Shown here one piece after another: positions 15,023 to 22,564 of a stretch of DNA of 25,940 bases. The notes beneath the pieces were generated by a model. It did no database searches. It was not told where the DNA came from and worked only from the letters and a program-made list of their open reading frames with translations. Position numbers and translations under genes: made by a program. This stretch comes from a virus, in IMG/VR virus record IMGVR_UViG_3300042882_000943, positions 1 through 25,940 of that record, one strand, 5' to 3'. Numbering within the stretch: position 1 is the stretch's first letter; every line of letters starts with the position of its first letter.

Positions 15023-16017
15023 TAAGTAGCCCTCGGATTGAAGAGAAGATTGAAGCCGGTAGCAGCCGCTTGGACAACATCGGTATCGTAATTGTAAATG
15101 CCACGGGTTGGGGTTTTGACCTCGGAGAGCGTATCCCAGTACCCTCTATCGGGCCGGTAAATCCTGTTCCATCCCACGAATTTCATGGCTGTAGTTGAAG
15201 CGGTTATTATTTTGCCCGCACTATCAACCACCTCGGTTGAGGTTGCACAAAGATCGTAAACCGGTTGAATGCAAAATTTGTAATTGATATCAAAAAACTT
15301 GAACCCATCCGAGGTTACTTTTTGGGATATATTTGCCCCCTCGAATCGCAAGGTTTCGGCGGGCCAAATTGCAACGCCCAAGTTGAAAGCGTTCTTATTG
15401 ATTCTGCCTAGCAAACTGGTGATTGCAACCAACGGTCTGCGGGCCACTTCGTGCCGCTGCAAAGCGTAGTCAATGCGGGGCATGACCTTCGTACCGTTCA
15501 CCCCTTGGATCATGCTCGTACCACCAGCGGCCCCATACTTGAACTTGAGTTGGGATAGTGGAAGGGTTAGCGACTGGGCAGAAAAGTCAAAGGTTTGGGA
15601 GGCCAATTCAATTTCGCTTTTTTCGTCGCCTTCATCTTCAGCGGCCGCTTCTTTTTCTTCCGGCGTTGCCCGTTCCGGTGTCTTGTAGGTAACTGTTAGG
15701 CGGGCGAAATCGTACTCCGCTAAATTGCTAAGCACCGCAGTTGGCGTATAAGCCGAACCATCAAAGCCGTAAAATCTTCCCATGCCCTCGCTGTCAATGT
15801 TTTCGACAAAGCATTGTGGTAGCCACGGGTCACGCTCTGGCAACCTGCGCCAGATTCTTCCATTCACATACCTTGGCCCCCCTAGCATTTCATACGCTAA
15901 TGGCGCAGCCTGTTTGAAAGGATAAACATCAAGCACTCGGGTAACCGTTAAACCGTCACGGCTGTAAGTTGCTTTCCTTGATATTTCTTTAATTGTGCAG
16001 TTTGTAATTACTGGCAT
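15022..16017 (-). CDS. probable tail-tip protein after the tape measure
   Basis: This 331-residue protein is not recognised by motif. It lies directly after the tape measure, where siphoviruses place the distal tail (Dit) or tip protein. It is soluble, beta-rich, with many aromatic residues (VNGRIWRRLPERDPWLPQCF, FFDINYKFCIQPVY, GWNRIYRPDRGYWDTL). A highly acidic segment (about residues 117-134, PEEKEAAAEDEGDEKSE) interrupts it and looks like a flexible loop. The last third, with VYDLCATST and TRGIYNYDT, is well ordered. No Tal or lambda J-like protein is visible elsewhere, so this gene may carry part of that role. Confidence 0.55.
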   Translation of the reverse strand: MPVITNCTIKEISRKATYSRDGLTVTRVLDVYPFKQAAPLAYEMLGGPRYVNGRIWRRLPERDPWLPQCFVENIDSEGMGRFYGFDGSAYTPTAVLSNLAEYDFARLTVTYKTPERATPEEKEAAAEDEGDEKSEIELASQTFDFSAQSLTLPLSQLKFKYGAAGGTSMIQGVNGTKVMPRIDYALQRHEVARRPLVAITSLLGRINKNAFNLGVAIWPAETLRFEGANISQKVTSDGFKFFDINYKFCIQPVYDLCATSTEVVDSAGKIITASTTAMKFVGWNRIYRPDRGYWDTLSEVKTPTRGIYNYDTDVVQAAATGFNLLFNPRAT

Positions 16018-16021
16018 TATT

Positions 16022-18964
16022 TTACCTCACCGCCGGTACTTTGTCTTTGATGGTAACTAACGCCGCAGCCGCTATTTGCATATTTGCGTTAATGCCCTTC
16101 ATTTCCCCTAATTGCGCTTTGTCGATGTTAGGGCCAACATTGTTAGCAAACGCCAATTGAAGACGGTCAAAGGTTGCCCCCAAGCCCTCCATTGAAACAT
16201 TTGCCTTAATCTGAAACCCACCCGGCTTTTCCAATCCGCCCTTAATCGTGCCAACTATTGCCCGAGCCATTTTCTTTGCCCGCTCGGTATTTTCTTCAAG
16301 CCTTTTTCCTAGTTCATTTCCTACGGGCGGGTTAACAAAGTCGCTAATCGCTGCGCCTACTTCCTTCGCTTTCTTTTTGTTTTCTTCCATGCCAACTTGC
16401 ATTCCGTCAAGGTAGCTATCCATCTTCTTGCGCATTGCAGCGGTATCAAATATATCGGTATCGCCCTTGCCCGCCTGCCTCATTTTGTCGGCTGTATCTT
16501 TACTGATTAGCCCCATCTTTTCCATGATCCACGCCGCCGCTTTTGCAAGCTTGTTGATCATCCCCCACCAAAGGGCCGATATCGTATTAACAATTTCGGC
16601 AAACTTTTCAGCAATGGTAAAAATAAGGCTTACAACAACTGAGGTAAAATTTTTCCAGCTTGAAAACATAAATTTGATCGCCCCGCCAACGCTTGAAATA
16701 ATACCCCCGGTAGCATCCTCAAATGCGCCAAAGATGCCGTCGGCAACCTCCTTGACATAACCCCAAACTAATTTGAAAGCGTCAAGGATGAATGAAATCG
16801 TTGGCTTAACGGCCTTCTCGTATATCCACATGAAGCCATCGGAAAGCGCACTAATCACCGCATCTGCCGCTGTTTGCAAATCAAGCCATGCTTCCACAAC
16901 GGTAGACATGACCCCCTCGAAGCTTGAAGCATCCTCAACGCTCGTACCAAAAAAGCTGGCTATTGATTCGGCAAGATAATCGACAACCCCGCCAATGGAT
17001 TCGCTAACCGAGTTCCAACTTTCTTCCATACCTTCAAGCATTGGCTTAACGGTTGAATCGTATTGGGAAACTACGCCCCCGCAGAACTTGTCAAACGCAT
17101 CCCCCGCCCTTGTCCAAGCGTCCAAAAAGAATTCAATAAAGCTTGCAAGCACTTCTTCCCACGACTTGGTTGCATCAAACACCCCTGCAAAGTATCCCGC
17201 CATTGCCACGATTGCAGCCCCGGCCAATCCGATAGGGGATAACAATGCAAAGACCGCCCCCGATAGCGCAGCAACGCCCGCAAGTAGGGTTGGTATCAAC
17301 GCAGCAAAAGCCGCAACCGCAGCCGTTACCATTGCCCAGTTTGCAATGCTCGCCTTGGTTGATGCCGATAGCGTTTTAAAGTAGGCTGTAAACCTGTTTA
17401 CCAAGTCTGTCGCAAGTCTGACATAGGGCGCAAACATATCACCCACCACACGGCCCGCATACTCATACGACTTGGCCAACTGTTCCCCTTCAACGGTTCC
17501 AGCGGAAGCCGCCCGGGTAAGTGTTCCAACTGCTCCACCAATTGCTCCGCCTACGACAAGGGCCACCACCTGCATTTTTTGTAGCTTCCCGGTAATAGCC
17601 GCAATACCTTTTTCCGCTGCTGGCAGGCTTTTTGTATCAACTTTTATTTCGGTCTTACCGCCTTTAACTACCGGGGCCAATTCTTTGCTTGCTTTTTCTT
17701 CTTTAGCCGCTGGCTTTGAAACCTTGCTGACAACCTTCATTTCTTTAGCTGCTATTTTTTCTTCCATTGCCGCCAGTGCCGCCGCTGCCTTGGTTGTCTC
17801 TTTAAAAGCCCCAGTGCTTAAATTTAACTGCCGTGCTTCAAGTTGTAATTTTTTAGTTGCGATATCCGTGGCTTGGCTCGCCTTCATTTCAGCGGCCGCA
17901 AGTTTGACTGCCTCCTTATCGGTTGCCTGCATCTTCGCTACCAGCAATTGGCTCTCGGCCCCAAGTAACTTTTCTTTGCTGGCCAAGTTTGCAATATTAT
18001 TTGCGGAAGTTCTGAACGCTTTATCCGTTTTTAGCAGTAAACTTTCAAGACTTTTTTGGCCCTCCGATAGCTTGGCCTCGCTCTCCTTAAGCCGCATTTC
18101 CTCTTGCATTAATGCCTTGGTTGCACCGGATGCCACTTGTGATTGTGCAGCGTTTAGCGATAAGCTTCTAGTGGCAATATCCGTTGCCTTGGCTGCGCCA
18201 ACTTCCGTGGCTGCTAACTTGATTGCCTCTTTATCAACCGCTTGCATCTTGGCTACTAGTGCTTGATTCTCGGCGGCAAATAGCTTTTGCTTGCCCGCTG
18301 AATTAGCAATCGCTAAAGCCTGCTTTTGAAAGCTGGCATTAGTTTTCAGCAGGGAATTTTCAAGCGACTTTTCTGCCGTTATTAAAGCCAATTCTTGCCC
18401 TTGAAGTTTCATGTCGGCTTGCAATGCTTTTTCAGTTTCGCCGGTCTTCAACCGTAATGCCTGTGCGTTAAGCCCTAAAGTCTTTGCCGCCTGCTCCGTT
18501 GATTTTGCAACCCCCATTTCCGCAGCCGTTAACGCAATACAAGCCTTATCGGTTGCCATCATCTTCGCCACAATGGCTTGATTCTCAGCGGCAAATAACT
18601 TTTGCTTTTGGGTTGTCCTTTGGATTTCTAATGCGCTAAACCGGAACCCCTCGCTAGTTTTTAGCAAGGAATTTTCAAGCGACTTTTCCAGCGTGATTAG
18701 CTTTTGGGTTTGGACTTCCAGCCCGATAGACGAAAGCATCATTGCCTTCGCTTGGCCCGACAGGCTTTTTAAAGCCGTTGCCTGCAAGGTGGTTGACTGC
18801 AACGCTTCCCGGTTGCGCTGCCCATAATTCTTGAATGACTCGGCTAGGACTGCCGTTGCCTTGTGCGCAGTTTTGCTTTGCCCTTCAACGCCCTTGATTG
18901 CGGACTCGGTTTCTTCCAAGCCTTTGGCGACGAACTCAATATAGCTTTCAGCCAGTTTTCCCAC
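16022..18964 (-). CDS. tail tape measure protein
   Basis: The 980-residue protein follows the chaperone genes and precedes the tip genes, as tape measures do. The N-terminal 400 residues are helical and alanine- and lysine-rich, with three tandem 105-residue repeats (about 88-402; see the repeat entry). A lysine-rich linker leads to hydrophobic segments at about 464-485 and 541-597 (ALVVGGAIGGAVGTL, then AAVAAFAALIPTLLAGVAAL), typical of tape measures, which may enter the host membrane. The C-terminal third is helical with aromatic spots. The start is GTG, within the end of the preceding frame (17-nt overlap). At about 0.15 nm per residue it would set a tail near 150 nm. Confidence 0.9.
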   Translation of the reverse strand: MGKLAESYIEFVAKGLEETESAIKGVEGQSKTAHKATAVLAESFKNYGQRNREALQSTTLQATALKSLSGQAKAMMLSSIGLEVQTQKLITLEKSLENSLLKTSEGFRFSALEIQRTTQKQKLFAAENQAIVAKMMATDKACIALTAAEMGVAKSTEQAAKTLGLNAQALRLKTGETEKALQADMKLQGQELALITAEKSLENSLLKTNASFQKQALAIANSAGKQKLFAAENQALVAKMQAVDKEAIKLAATEVGAAKATDIATRSLSLNAAQSQVASGATKALMQEEMRLKESEAKLSEGQKSLESLLLKTDKAFRTSANNIANLASKEKLLGAESQLLVAKMQATDKEAVKLAAAEMKASQATDIATKKLQLEARQLNLSTGAFKETTKAAAALAAMEEKIAAKEMKVVSKVSKPAAKEEKASKELAPVVKGGKTEIKVDTKSLPAAEKGIAAITGKLQKMQVVALVVGGAIGGAVGTLTRAASAGTVEGEQLAKSYEYAGRVVGDMFAPYVRLATDLVNRFTAYFKTLSASTKASIANWAMVTAAVAAFAALIPTLLAGVAALSGAVFALLSPIGLAGAAIVAMAGYFAGVFDATKSWEEVLASFIEFFLDAWTRAGDAFDKFCGGVVSQYDSTVKPMLEGMEESWNSVSESIGGVVDYLAESIASFFGTSVEDASSFEGVMSTVVEAWLDLQTAADAVISALSDGFMWIYEKAVKPTISFILDAFKLVWGYVKEVADGIFGAFEDATGGIISSVGGAIKFMFSSWKNFTSVVVSLIFTIAEKFAEIVNTISALWWGMINKLAKAAAWIMEKMGLISKDTADKMRQAGKGDTDIFDTAAMRKKMDSYLDGMQVGMEENKKKAKEVGAAISDFVNPPVGNELGKRLEENTERAKKMARAIVGTIKGGLEKPGGFQIKANVSMEGLGATFDRLQLAFANNVGPNIDKAQLGEMKGINANMQIAAAALVTIKDKVPAVR
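17759..18703 (-). repeat. three tandem 105-residue (315-bp) repeats in the tape measure
   Basis: The motif EKSLENSLLKT falls at residues 93-103 and 198-208, and QKSLESLLLKT at 303-313, an exact period of 105. Each unit continues with KLFAAENQAxVAKMxAxDK or KLLGAESQLLVAKMQATDK, then AE.G.AK.T...A..L.L.A. The DNA is diverged but clearly alignable, so the duplications are old and kept under selection. Unit 3 is the most diverged. Confidence 0.85.
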
Positions 18965-19618
18965 GGTTCGCCTTCCTACTTTGAATGAGTTTTATCGCCT
19001 CTGCAAAGCTCAGTTCCTTGCGGTAATGTTCCAGCGCAGCTAACTGCGGTAAAGACATTTCAGAAAGCTGTTGCAGGCTGTATCGGCCCTCCGATTTTTC
19101 CATCACATCTCGATACCATTTCGGCCGATCCTGTTCGCACCAGCCCACCAAAAAGGACGGCCAATCTAGTTTCCCGAATCACCGCCCAGTTGAACTAGGC
19201 CCGAAGCCGTTGCAAGATCGCCCATAACAACCTCGGGCGTTGCTTGCTTAACCAAGGCAATGCAGGCTTCGTGCGTAAGCTCTGGATGATTCTTTTTAGC
19301 TAACAACCAAAACAAGAAAGCGCAGCCCGCATCGGATAACATAGCATCACGATAAAAAGCCCCGTTTCCTTCTGCCCCGCCGTTGGCTTGCATCTTCACC
19401 GCTTCGGCTATTGCAAATTTTTGCAAGTCTTCTGGCAACCCTTTGAGGCTGTCCGCAATTGCAGCCAGCGGGGTCTTCATAGTGCGCCTAAAATAATTGT
19501 GCAGCGTTCCGGTAATCTGATCGCTGATAGGGTCAATCAGAAAGGTCTTGCCAGCAATTACAACTGAACCCTTGCCCGCTGCTACTGACGCATTGAAATC
19601 GCCTTCATTACTCAACAT
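18948..19618 (-). CDS. tail assembly chaperone GT, -1 frameshift fusion
   Basis: The second chaperone frame (18948-19169) lacks a good independent start: only a TTG with no ribosome site is available. It is open from just after a TGA upstream of the end of the first chaperone frame. A slip of -1 at GGGAAAC (19169-19175) reads the base at 19169 twice and joins residue N150 to LDWPSFLVGW. The fusion has 223 residues, the last 73 being the T part with WYRDVMEKSEGRYSLQQLSE and LPQLAALEHYRKELSF. In lambda and most siphoviruses G and GT bind the tape measure and lead tube subunits onto it. The T frame overlaps the tape measure start by 17 nt, the usual place. Confidence 0.8.
19123..19175 (-). promoter_or_regulatory. 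programmed -1 ribosomal frameshift signal
   Basis: The heptamer GGGAAAC (19169-19175) sits in the zero frame as G GGA AAC and fits X XXY YYZ; lambda uses GGGAAAG at the same gene pair. The zero frame stops directly after it (TAG, 19166-19168). Six nt further a hairpin begins: GGCCGTCC (19155-19162) pairs with GGA(T)CGGCC (19123-19131), one bulged base, loop of 23 nt. Slippery site, spacing and hairpin are all canonical. Confidence 0.8.
19166..19618 (-). CDS. tail assembly chaperone G
   Basis: This is the unshifted 150-residue product, ending ...GLVQLGGDSGN just at the slippery site. It has an N-terminal beta part (GKGSVVIAGKTFLIDPISDQ), then helices (MKTPLAAIADSLKGLPEDLQ, FAIAEAVKMQA and AFLFWLLAKKNHPELTHEAC). 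The size, the place between tube protein and tape measure, and the frameshift at its end identify it as the lambda gpG equivalent even though sequence similarity is not evident. AGGGAG lies 9 nt before the ATG. Most ribosomes would make this form, with a small share making GT. Confidence 0.75.
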   Translation of the reverse strand: MLSNEGDFNASVAAGKGSVVIAGKTFLIDPISDQITGTLHNYFRRTMKTPLAAIADSLKGLPEDLQKFAIAEAVKMQANGGAEGNGAFYRDAMLSDAGCAFLFWLLAKKNHPELTHEACIALVKQATPEVVMGDLATASGLVQLGGDSGN

Positions 19619-19640
19619 AAATAAATACTCCCTTGCGTTA

Positions 19641-20153
19641 TTACGCTGATTGTACGGGGTCGGTAATCACGCCAGACGATTTAAACGTACAGGCAAATTT
19701 AACCACATCGGCCACGGCGTTAACCGTTACGGCCAATGATTCAATTCGTGCGCCAAAGGTGTAAAATTTACCGCTGTCCCCAAGGGTAAGCTTTAAAGTA
19801 ACTAACGCACCAACTTCAAGCTGACCCGCTTTATCCGGCCCAAAGTTGTAATCAATTGTGGCTCCATTATTGTCTGTAAATGAAGAATCGGGGATGTTTA
19901 CAGAATCCCAGATTGCATTAAACGAGCCTGCGCCCCCAGTTTTAGTTGGAAGATATTCTTCAAAGCCCTTGCTTCCGCTGTTGGTGGTTTCAACCAATGT
20001 TGATGTTTTGGTGAAGTTCCAATCCAAAATGGCGTACTCTTTTTCACCGGTAGTTCCTAGTGTCTGAACACCTCCCGTAATGGTAGGCGCAGCAAAAACA
20101 GTAACCTTACCCCCGATACCCTTTGCAAAAATTGGCGTTGCTTGAGTTGGCAT
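19641..20153 (-). CDS. major tail tube protein
   Basis: The 170-residue protein is beta-rich with the order of a tail tube: start PTQATPIFAKGIGGKVTVF, central GTTGEKEYAILDWNFTKTST, then TNSGSKGFEEYLPTKTGGAG, and end VVKFACTFKSSGVITDPV. It reads like the tube proteins of the TTP family (beta-sandwich with EYxILDW...K... and a C-terminal F...F.SSG). The ATG at 20153 is used because AAGGGGGC lies 5-6 nt upstream and it lies just after the stop of a small gene; an upstream frame to 20201 overlaps that gene and is not used. It is the only tube gene and no sheath gene follows, indicating a non-contractile tail. Confidence 0.75.
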   Translation of the reverse strand: MPTQATPIFAKGIGGKVTVFAAPTITGGVQTLGTTGEKEYAILDWNFTKTSTLVETTNSGSKGFEEYLPTKTGGAGSFNAIWDSVNIPDSSFTDNNGATIDYNFGPDKAGQLEVGALVTLKLTLGDSGKFYTFGARIESLAVTVNAVADVVKFACTFKSSGVITDPVQSA

Positions 20154-20163
20154 GATTGCCCCC

Positions 20164-20328
20164 TTATTTAGATTTCTTTCCGTTCCCTTTGCTTCGCACA
20201 TTGCGTCGCATTAATAACTCCTTCGCCGCAGCCGTTACCAACCACGGTTGATTCGTTTCCTTGGTGCTGGTGCTTGCAGGCTTCAACTGCTCAACCATTA
20301 CAACCACGGTAAATTTGTATTCGCTCAT
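20164..20328 (-). CDS. small 54-residue protein between tail completion and tube genes
   Basis: The short gene reads MSEYKFTVVVMVEQLKPAST and ends with a basic tail (RRNVRSKGNGKKSK). Its ATG overlaps the TGA of the upstream gene by ATGA, and its stop lies 10 nt before the tube protein start. Its first strand (YKFTVVVMVE) followed by a charged part is like a small beta domain; the protein may help tube or completion protein assembly. It is so short that simple ORF length cut-offs miss it. No family recognised. Confidence 0.65.
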   Translation of the reverse strand: MSEYKFTVVVMVEQLKPASTSTKETNQPWLVTAAAKELLMRRNVRSKGNGKKSK

Positions 20329-20765
20329 ATTGTGTTTGCTCCACTGGCAACCACATCAAACGATGCCTTGGTGATTAGTACATCTTCAGCGTTTCGCAAG
20401 CCCGGGTCTAATTCCACGGTGTTGCTGCTAGGCTGAAAACATATCAATCTTCCCGCAGGTAAGGTCGTTGTCTTTTCCATGAAGTCAAAAACATTGCTAA
20501 GTAATCCCGCTACCAATTTTGCACTGGTTGAACCGGGGCCACCTGCACTGTAAATCGCCACTTGGAAGACAAAATTCTGGATAAAATGACCGTTAGTCGT
20601 AAAAGTTTTCTTGCCATCTTCAACGGTTACAATGCCATAGGGTATCGCAGTATCTTGTGGAACCCTTGCGTACCAAAGGCCACCGGGAACAAGCGTTGCG
20701 CTTACCGTAATAGCTGTCCATCTGGTTTGAATGGCTTCAAGAATATCGTAGCTGAGTGTATTCAT
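20325..20765 (-). CDS. tail terminator/completion protein
   Basis: The 146-residue protein begins with a helix (SYDILEAIQTRWTAITVSAT) followed by GGLWYARVPQDTAIPYGIVT, HFIQNFVFQVAIYSAGG and a helix SAKLVAGLLSNVFDF. It ends with strands carrying ELDPGLRNAEDVLITKASFD. This helix and strand order, with ...yP.a.....FQV.iys, is that of tail terminator (lambda gpU-like) and DUF3168-type completion proteins. Place between the HK97-gp10-like gene and the tube gene agrees. It starts with TAATG coupling. Confidence 0.65.
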   Translation of the reverse strand: MNTLSYDILEAIQTRWTAITVSATLVPGGLWYARVPQDTAIPYGIVTVEDGKKTFTTNGHFIQNFVFQVAIYSAGGPGSTSAKLVAGLLSNVFDFMEKTTTLPAGRLICFQPSSNTVELDPGLRNAEDVLITKASFDVVASGANTI

Positions 20766-21199
20766 TACGATGGCCCCATATTTACGGAAGCATCTGCAAG
20801 CTGTTTCAAAAAGCTTGCATTATCGGCCAAGGTTTGCTTCAACCCTAGACGATCTTTTGCTACTTCAAGAATCGCCCCGTAAGCCGCTTCACTTCGGTAA
20901 CCCACTTTGATTCGCATGGTTGTTTCAACTTCAGATAACTTGGTCGGTTCGTGCCTAATGGAAGCTTGCAAAAAGCCAGTTCGCTTCATCGGGTATTCGC
21001 CGGGCTGTGAAAATGGGCCAACATAAACACGCCTTGATTTGCCTGCAACCTTTACATCTTTGGTTGCGGGGGTTCGTTCCCCCAGTTTGGCCATTAACTG
21101 CTGCTCTAAAAACAAAGCGGCCCGCATGAGGTTTTGCGCCAGTTGTTTTCTGGCTTCCCCCATGACTGCGCTTGCATTACTGTTATAAATCGATGGCAT
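20765..21199 (-). CDS. HK97 gp10-like tail completion/neck protein
   Basis: This 144-residue protein has a long N-terminal helix (ARKQLAQNLMRAALFLEQQL), then strands RRVYVGPFSQPGEYPMKRTG, FLQASIRHE and MRIKVGYRSEAAYGAILEV, ending in a helix. The sequence PxxRTGxLxxSI...vG....YA..lE is the mark of HK97-gp10-type proteins, which complete the tail or neck. TAATG overlaps occur at both ends. Confidence 0.7.
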   Translation of the reverse strand: MPSIYNSNASAVMGEARKQLAQNLMRAALFLEQQLMAKLGERTPATKDVKVAGKSRRVYVGPFSQPGEYPMKRTGFLQASIRHEPTKLSEVETTMRIKVGYRSEAAYGAILEVAKDRLGLKQTLADNASFLKQLADASVNMGPS

Positions 21200-21861
21200 T
21201 ATAGAATCCTTTCAAGCGTTAAAACTTGTAGGGTGTCCATAACATCGGGGGCTGCCCCGCTAACGATCTGATAAACCAAGCCCGCCCCATCAATAATTCG
21301 ATCTGTAGACTTCCAGTTCAAACGGAAACCGCAATGACACTCGTACCGGGTTTTGACTTGCTTTTTTCCTAAAATGTCTGTGGCTTCCGTGCCTGTTTCC
21401 TGTATACGACAGGGAACTAAACCCAGTATCAAAGTGTAATCGCTAGCGACCCTTCCACCCGCAGCATCCTTGCTGTTGGACGGTCTGTAGAGGTTGCACA
21501 CCTGCTTGAGAGCCTCCGCAAGAACTAGATTTCGTGTGACAAGTCTCCAAGTGGATTGGAGATTGTTTAATTGAGTTTCTAACACCGTCCATATTCGCCC
21601 CGCTGCATCGGTAAGATAATCGTTGGGGTTTGGTCTTACCCCTACTGGCACAACGGCGGCAGGCAATAACCATACCAAATCGTCGGCAGTAAATATCCCT
21701 GTGCGCTGGCTAGGTACATCACGATTGCTGATTGAACGCCGCTTGGCGGTAATACCAGTGTAGCTTTCAACATAGCCAGAAGTATGCAGCGTAAGGCCGT
21801 AGACGGTGTATGTAACCGCCTCCCGGTTATCCCACGCCAGATATTCTTGGCTAGTATTCAA
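21199..21861 (-). CDS. probable head closure/connector protein
   Basis: The 220-residue protein is made largely of strands (EAVTYTVYGLTLHTSGYVES, GIFTADDLVWLLPAAVVPVG, YLTDAAGRIWTVLETQLNNL), consistent with a head-closure or stopper protein. The phrase DYLTDAAGRIWTVLE is like that of head-closure proteins where a strand pair positions the ring. It starts at TTG (21861), with AAGGAAG upstream, directly after a stop. Order between head genes and gp10-like gene supports the call. The C-terminal half (IQETGTEATDILGKKQVKTR) is less typical. Confidence 0.55.
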   Translation of the reverse strand: MNTSQEYLAWDNREAVTYTVYGLTLHTSGYVESYTGITAKRRSISNRDVPSQRTGIFTADDLVWLLPAAVVPVGVRPNPNDYLTDAAGRIWTVLETQLNNLQSTWRLVTRNLVLAEALKQVCNLYRPSNSKDAAGGRVASDYTLILGLVPCRIQETGTEATDILGKKQVKTRYECHCGFRLNWKSTDRIIDGAGLVYQIVSGAAPDVMDTLQVLTLERIL

Positions 21862-21863
21862 AG

Positions 21864-22178
21864 TTAAACTTCCTTATAGACAATATGCCCGCCCACAGCG
21901 GCGGCAACGGTGCTATTCAGTATCAAAGCTTCGCCCGGTTGGGTTTCTAAAACCCCAATCAAGCCCCCCGGCATCAAGTCGGTATTGCCGTTGTAAATGT
22001 TGGAGTACGCCCCCACGGACATCGGGCCAGTAAGGTCGGTGCTTGAGCTTTTGAATTTCAGCTTGGTGTTGATATCGCTAGCCACAACATAGGTAATCAC
22101 TCTGATTTTTAAACCGTCTACGGCTGCAACAATGGTTGAATCGCCGCTTGCACTGATATCAATCTTGGCAAATCTCAT
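21864..22178 (-). CDS. small head-associated beta protein
   Basis: The 104-residue protein reads MRFAKIDISASGDSTIVAAV, GLKIRVITYVVASDINTKLK, then TGPMSVGAYSNIYNG and LETQPGEALILNSTVAAAVG. The order S.dntIVaAv.gkkIrVl.y.l....FkSg...LTGpm...... P.GlfeT..GEaL.l....a..VgGh..Y is a phage structural module that I recall from many phages, where it lies near capsid or fibre genes. It is probably a head fibre or decoration domain. The ATG overlaps the stop of the previous gene (ATGA). Confidence 0.6.
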   Translation of the reverse strand: MRFAKIDISASGDSTIVAAVDGLKIRVITYVVASDINTKLKFKSSSTDLTGPMSVGAYSNIYNGNTDLMPGGLIGVLETQPGEALILNSTVAAAVGGHIVYKEV

Positions 22179-22393
22179 GTTCTCATCCTTGTTATTTTTT
22201 GGTACGGGCCTTGCAATACTTGCAATGAAGTTTGCAATGCCACTAGGGAAGCGGTAAGACTTGTAAGGTAGCTTTCATGGCTGTAGCTTTCGCCGTCCAC
22301 GCTGTAGGTGGGCTTGTAGGTGGCGGTTACCTCCACGATGCGCTGGCTTACTTGGTCTATCGCTGTTTTGATTCGTTCGGTAGCGGTTGACAA
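22175..22393 (-). CDS. small helical protein of the head region
   Basis: The 72-residue protein carries KPTYSVDGESYSHESYLTSL, a phrase typical of small phage proteins (YSVDGQSVSHTEYL) that stand between capsid and connector genes, and a helix before and after it. The start is taken at TTG (22393), which overlaps the upstream gene by 37 nt; no ATG lies nearby. It may be a head-assembly helper. Function unknown. Confidence 0.55.
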   Translation of the reverse strand: MSTATERIKTAIDQVSQRIVEVTATYKPTYSVDGESYSHESYLTSLTASLVALQTSLQVLQGPYQKITRMRT

Positions 22394-22551
22394 TGTACCA
22401 CCTCCGAGAAAGTGACTTCAGAACGCAAGTGGAAACGCTCTTTGTAGATTGCTTCGGCCCCTGCCTTACTGATTGATTCGATAAGTAATTTGGGAAGACC
22501 GGCAACCCGAACTTCCCAAACTTGTAAACTTTCTGCTACTCCCTTTTTCAT
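22357..22551 (-). CDS. small conserved-type hypothetical protein
   Basis: The 64-residue protein MKKGVAESLQVWEVRVAGLP, LLIESISKAGAEAIYKERFH and LRSEVTFSEV folds by eye as strand, helix, strand, and follows a style seen in small phage and planctomycete proteins (WEV...g.p..LIEA....A...Yk...g....h.F.V). The ATG at 22551 is chosen with AGGGG upstream; a TTG two codons earlier is possible. It directly follows the capsid gene. Confidence 0.6.
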   Translation of the reverse strand: MKKGVAESLQVWEVRVAGLPKLLIESISKAGAEAIYKERFHLRSEVTFSEVVHCQPLPNESKQR

Positions 22552-22564
22552 CTTCAACCCCTAA

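Noticed and set aside
17472-18266. Plus-strand open frame of 264 codons
   Set aside because: It is antisense to the repeat-rich part of the tape measure; its Ala/Ser-rich composition is the mirror of Ala/Lys-rich helices, and no gene in the operon is on this strand.
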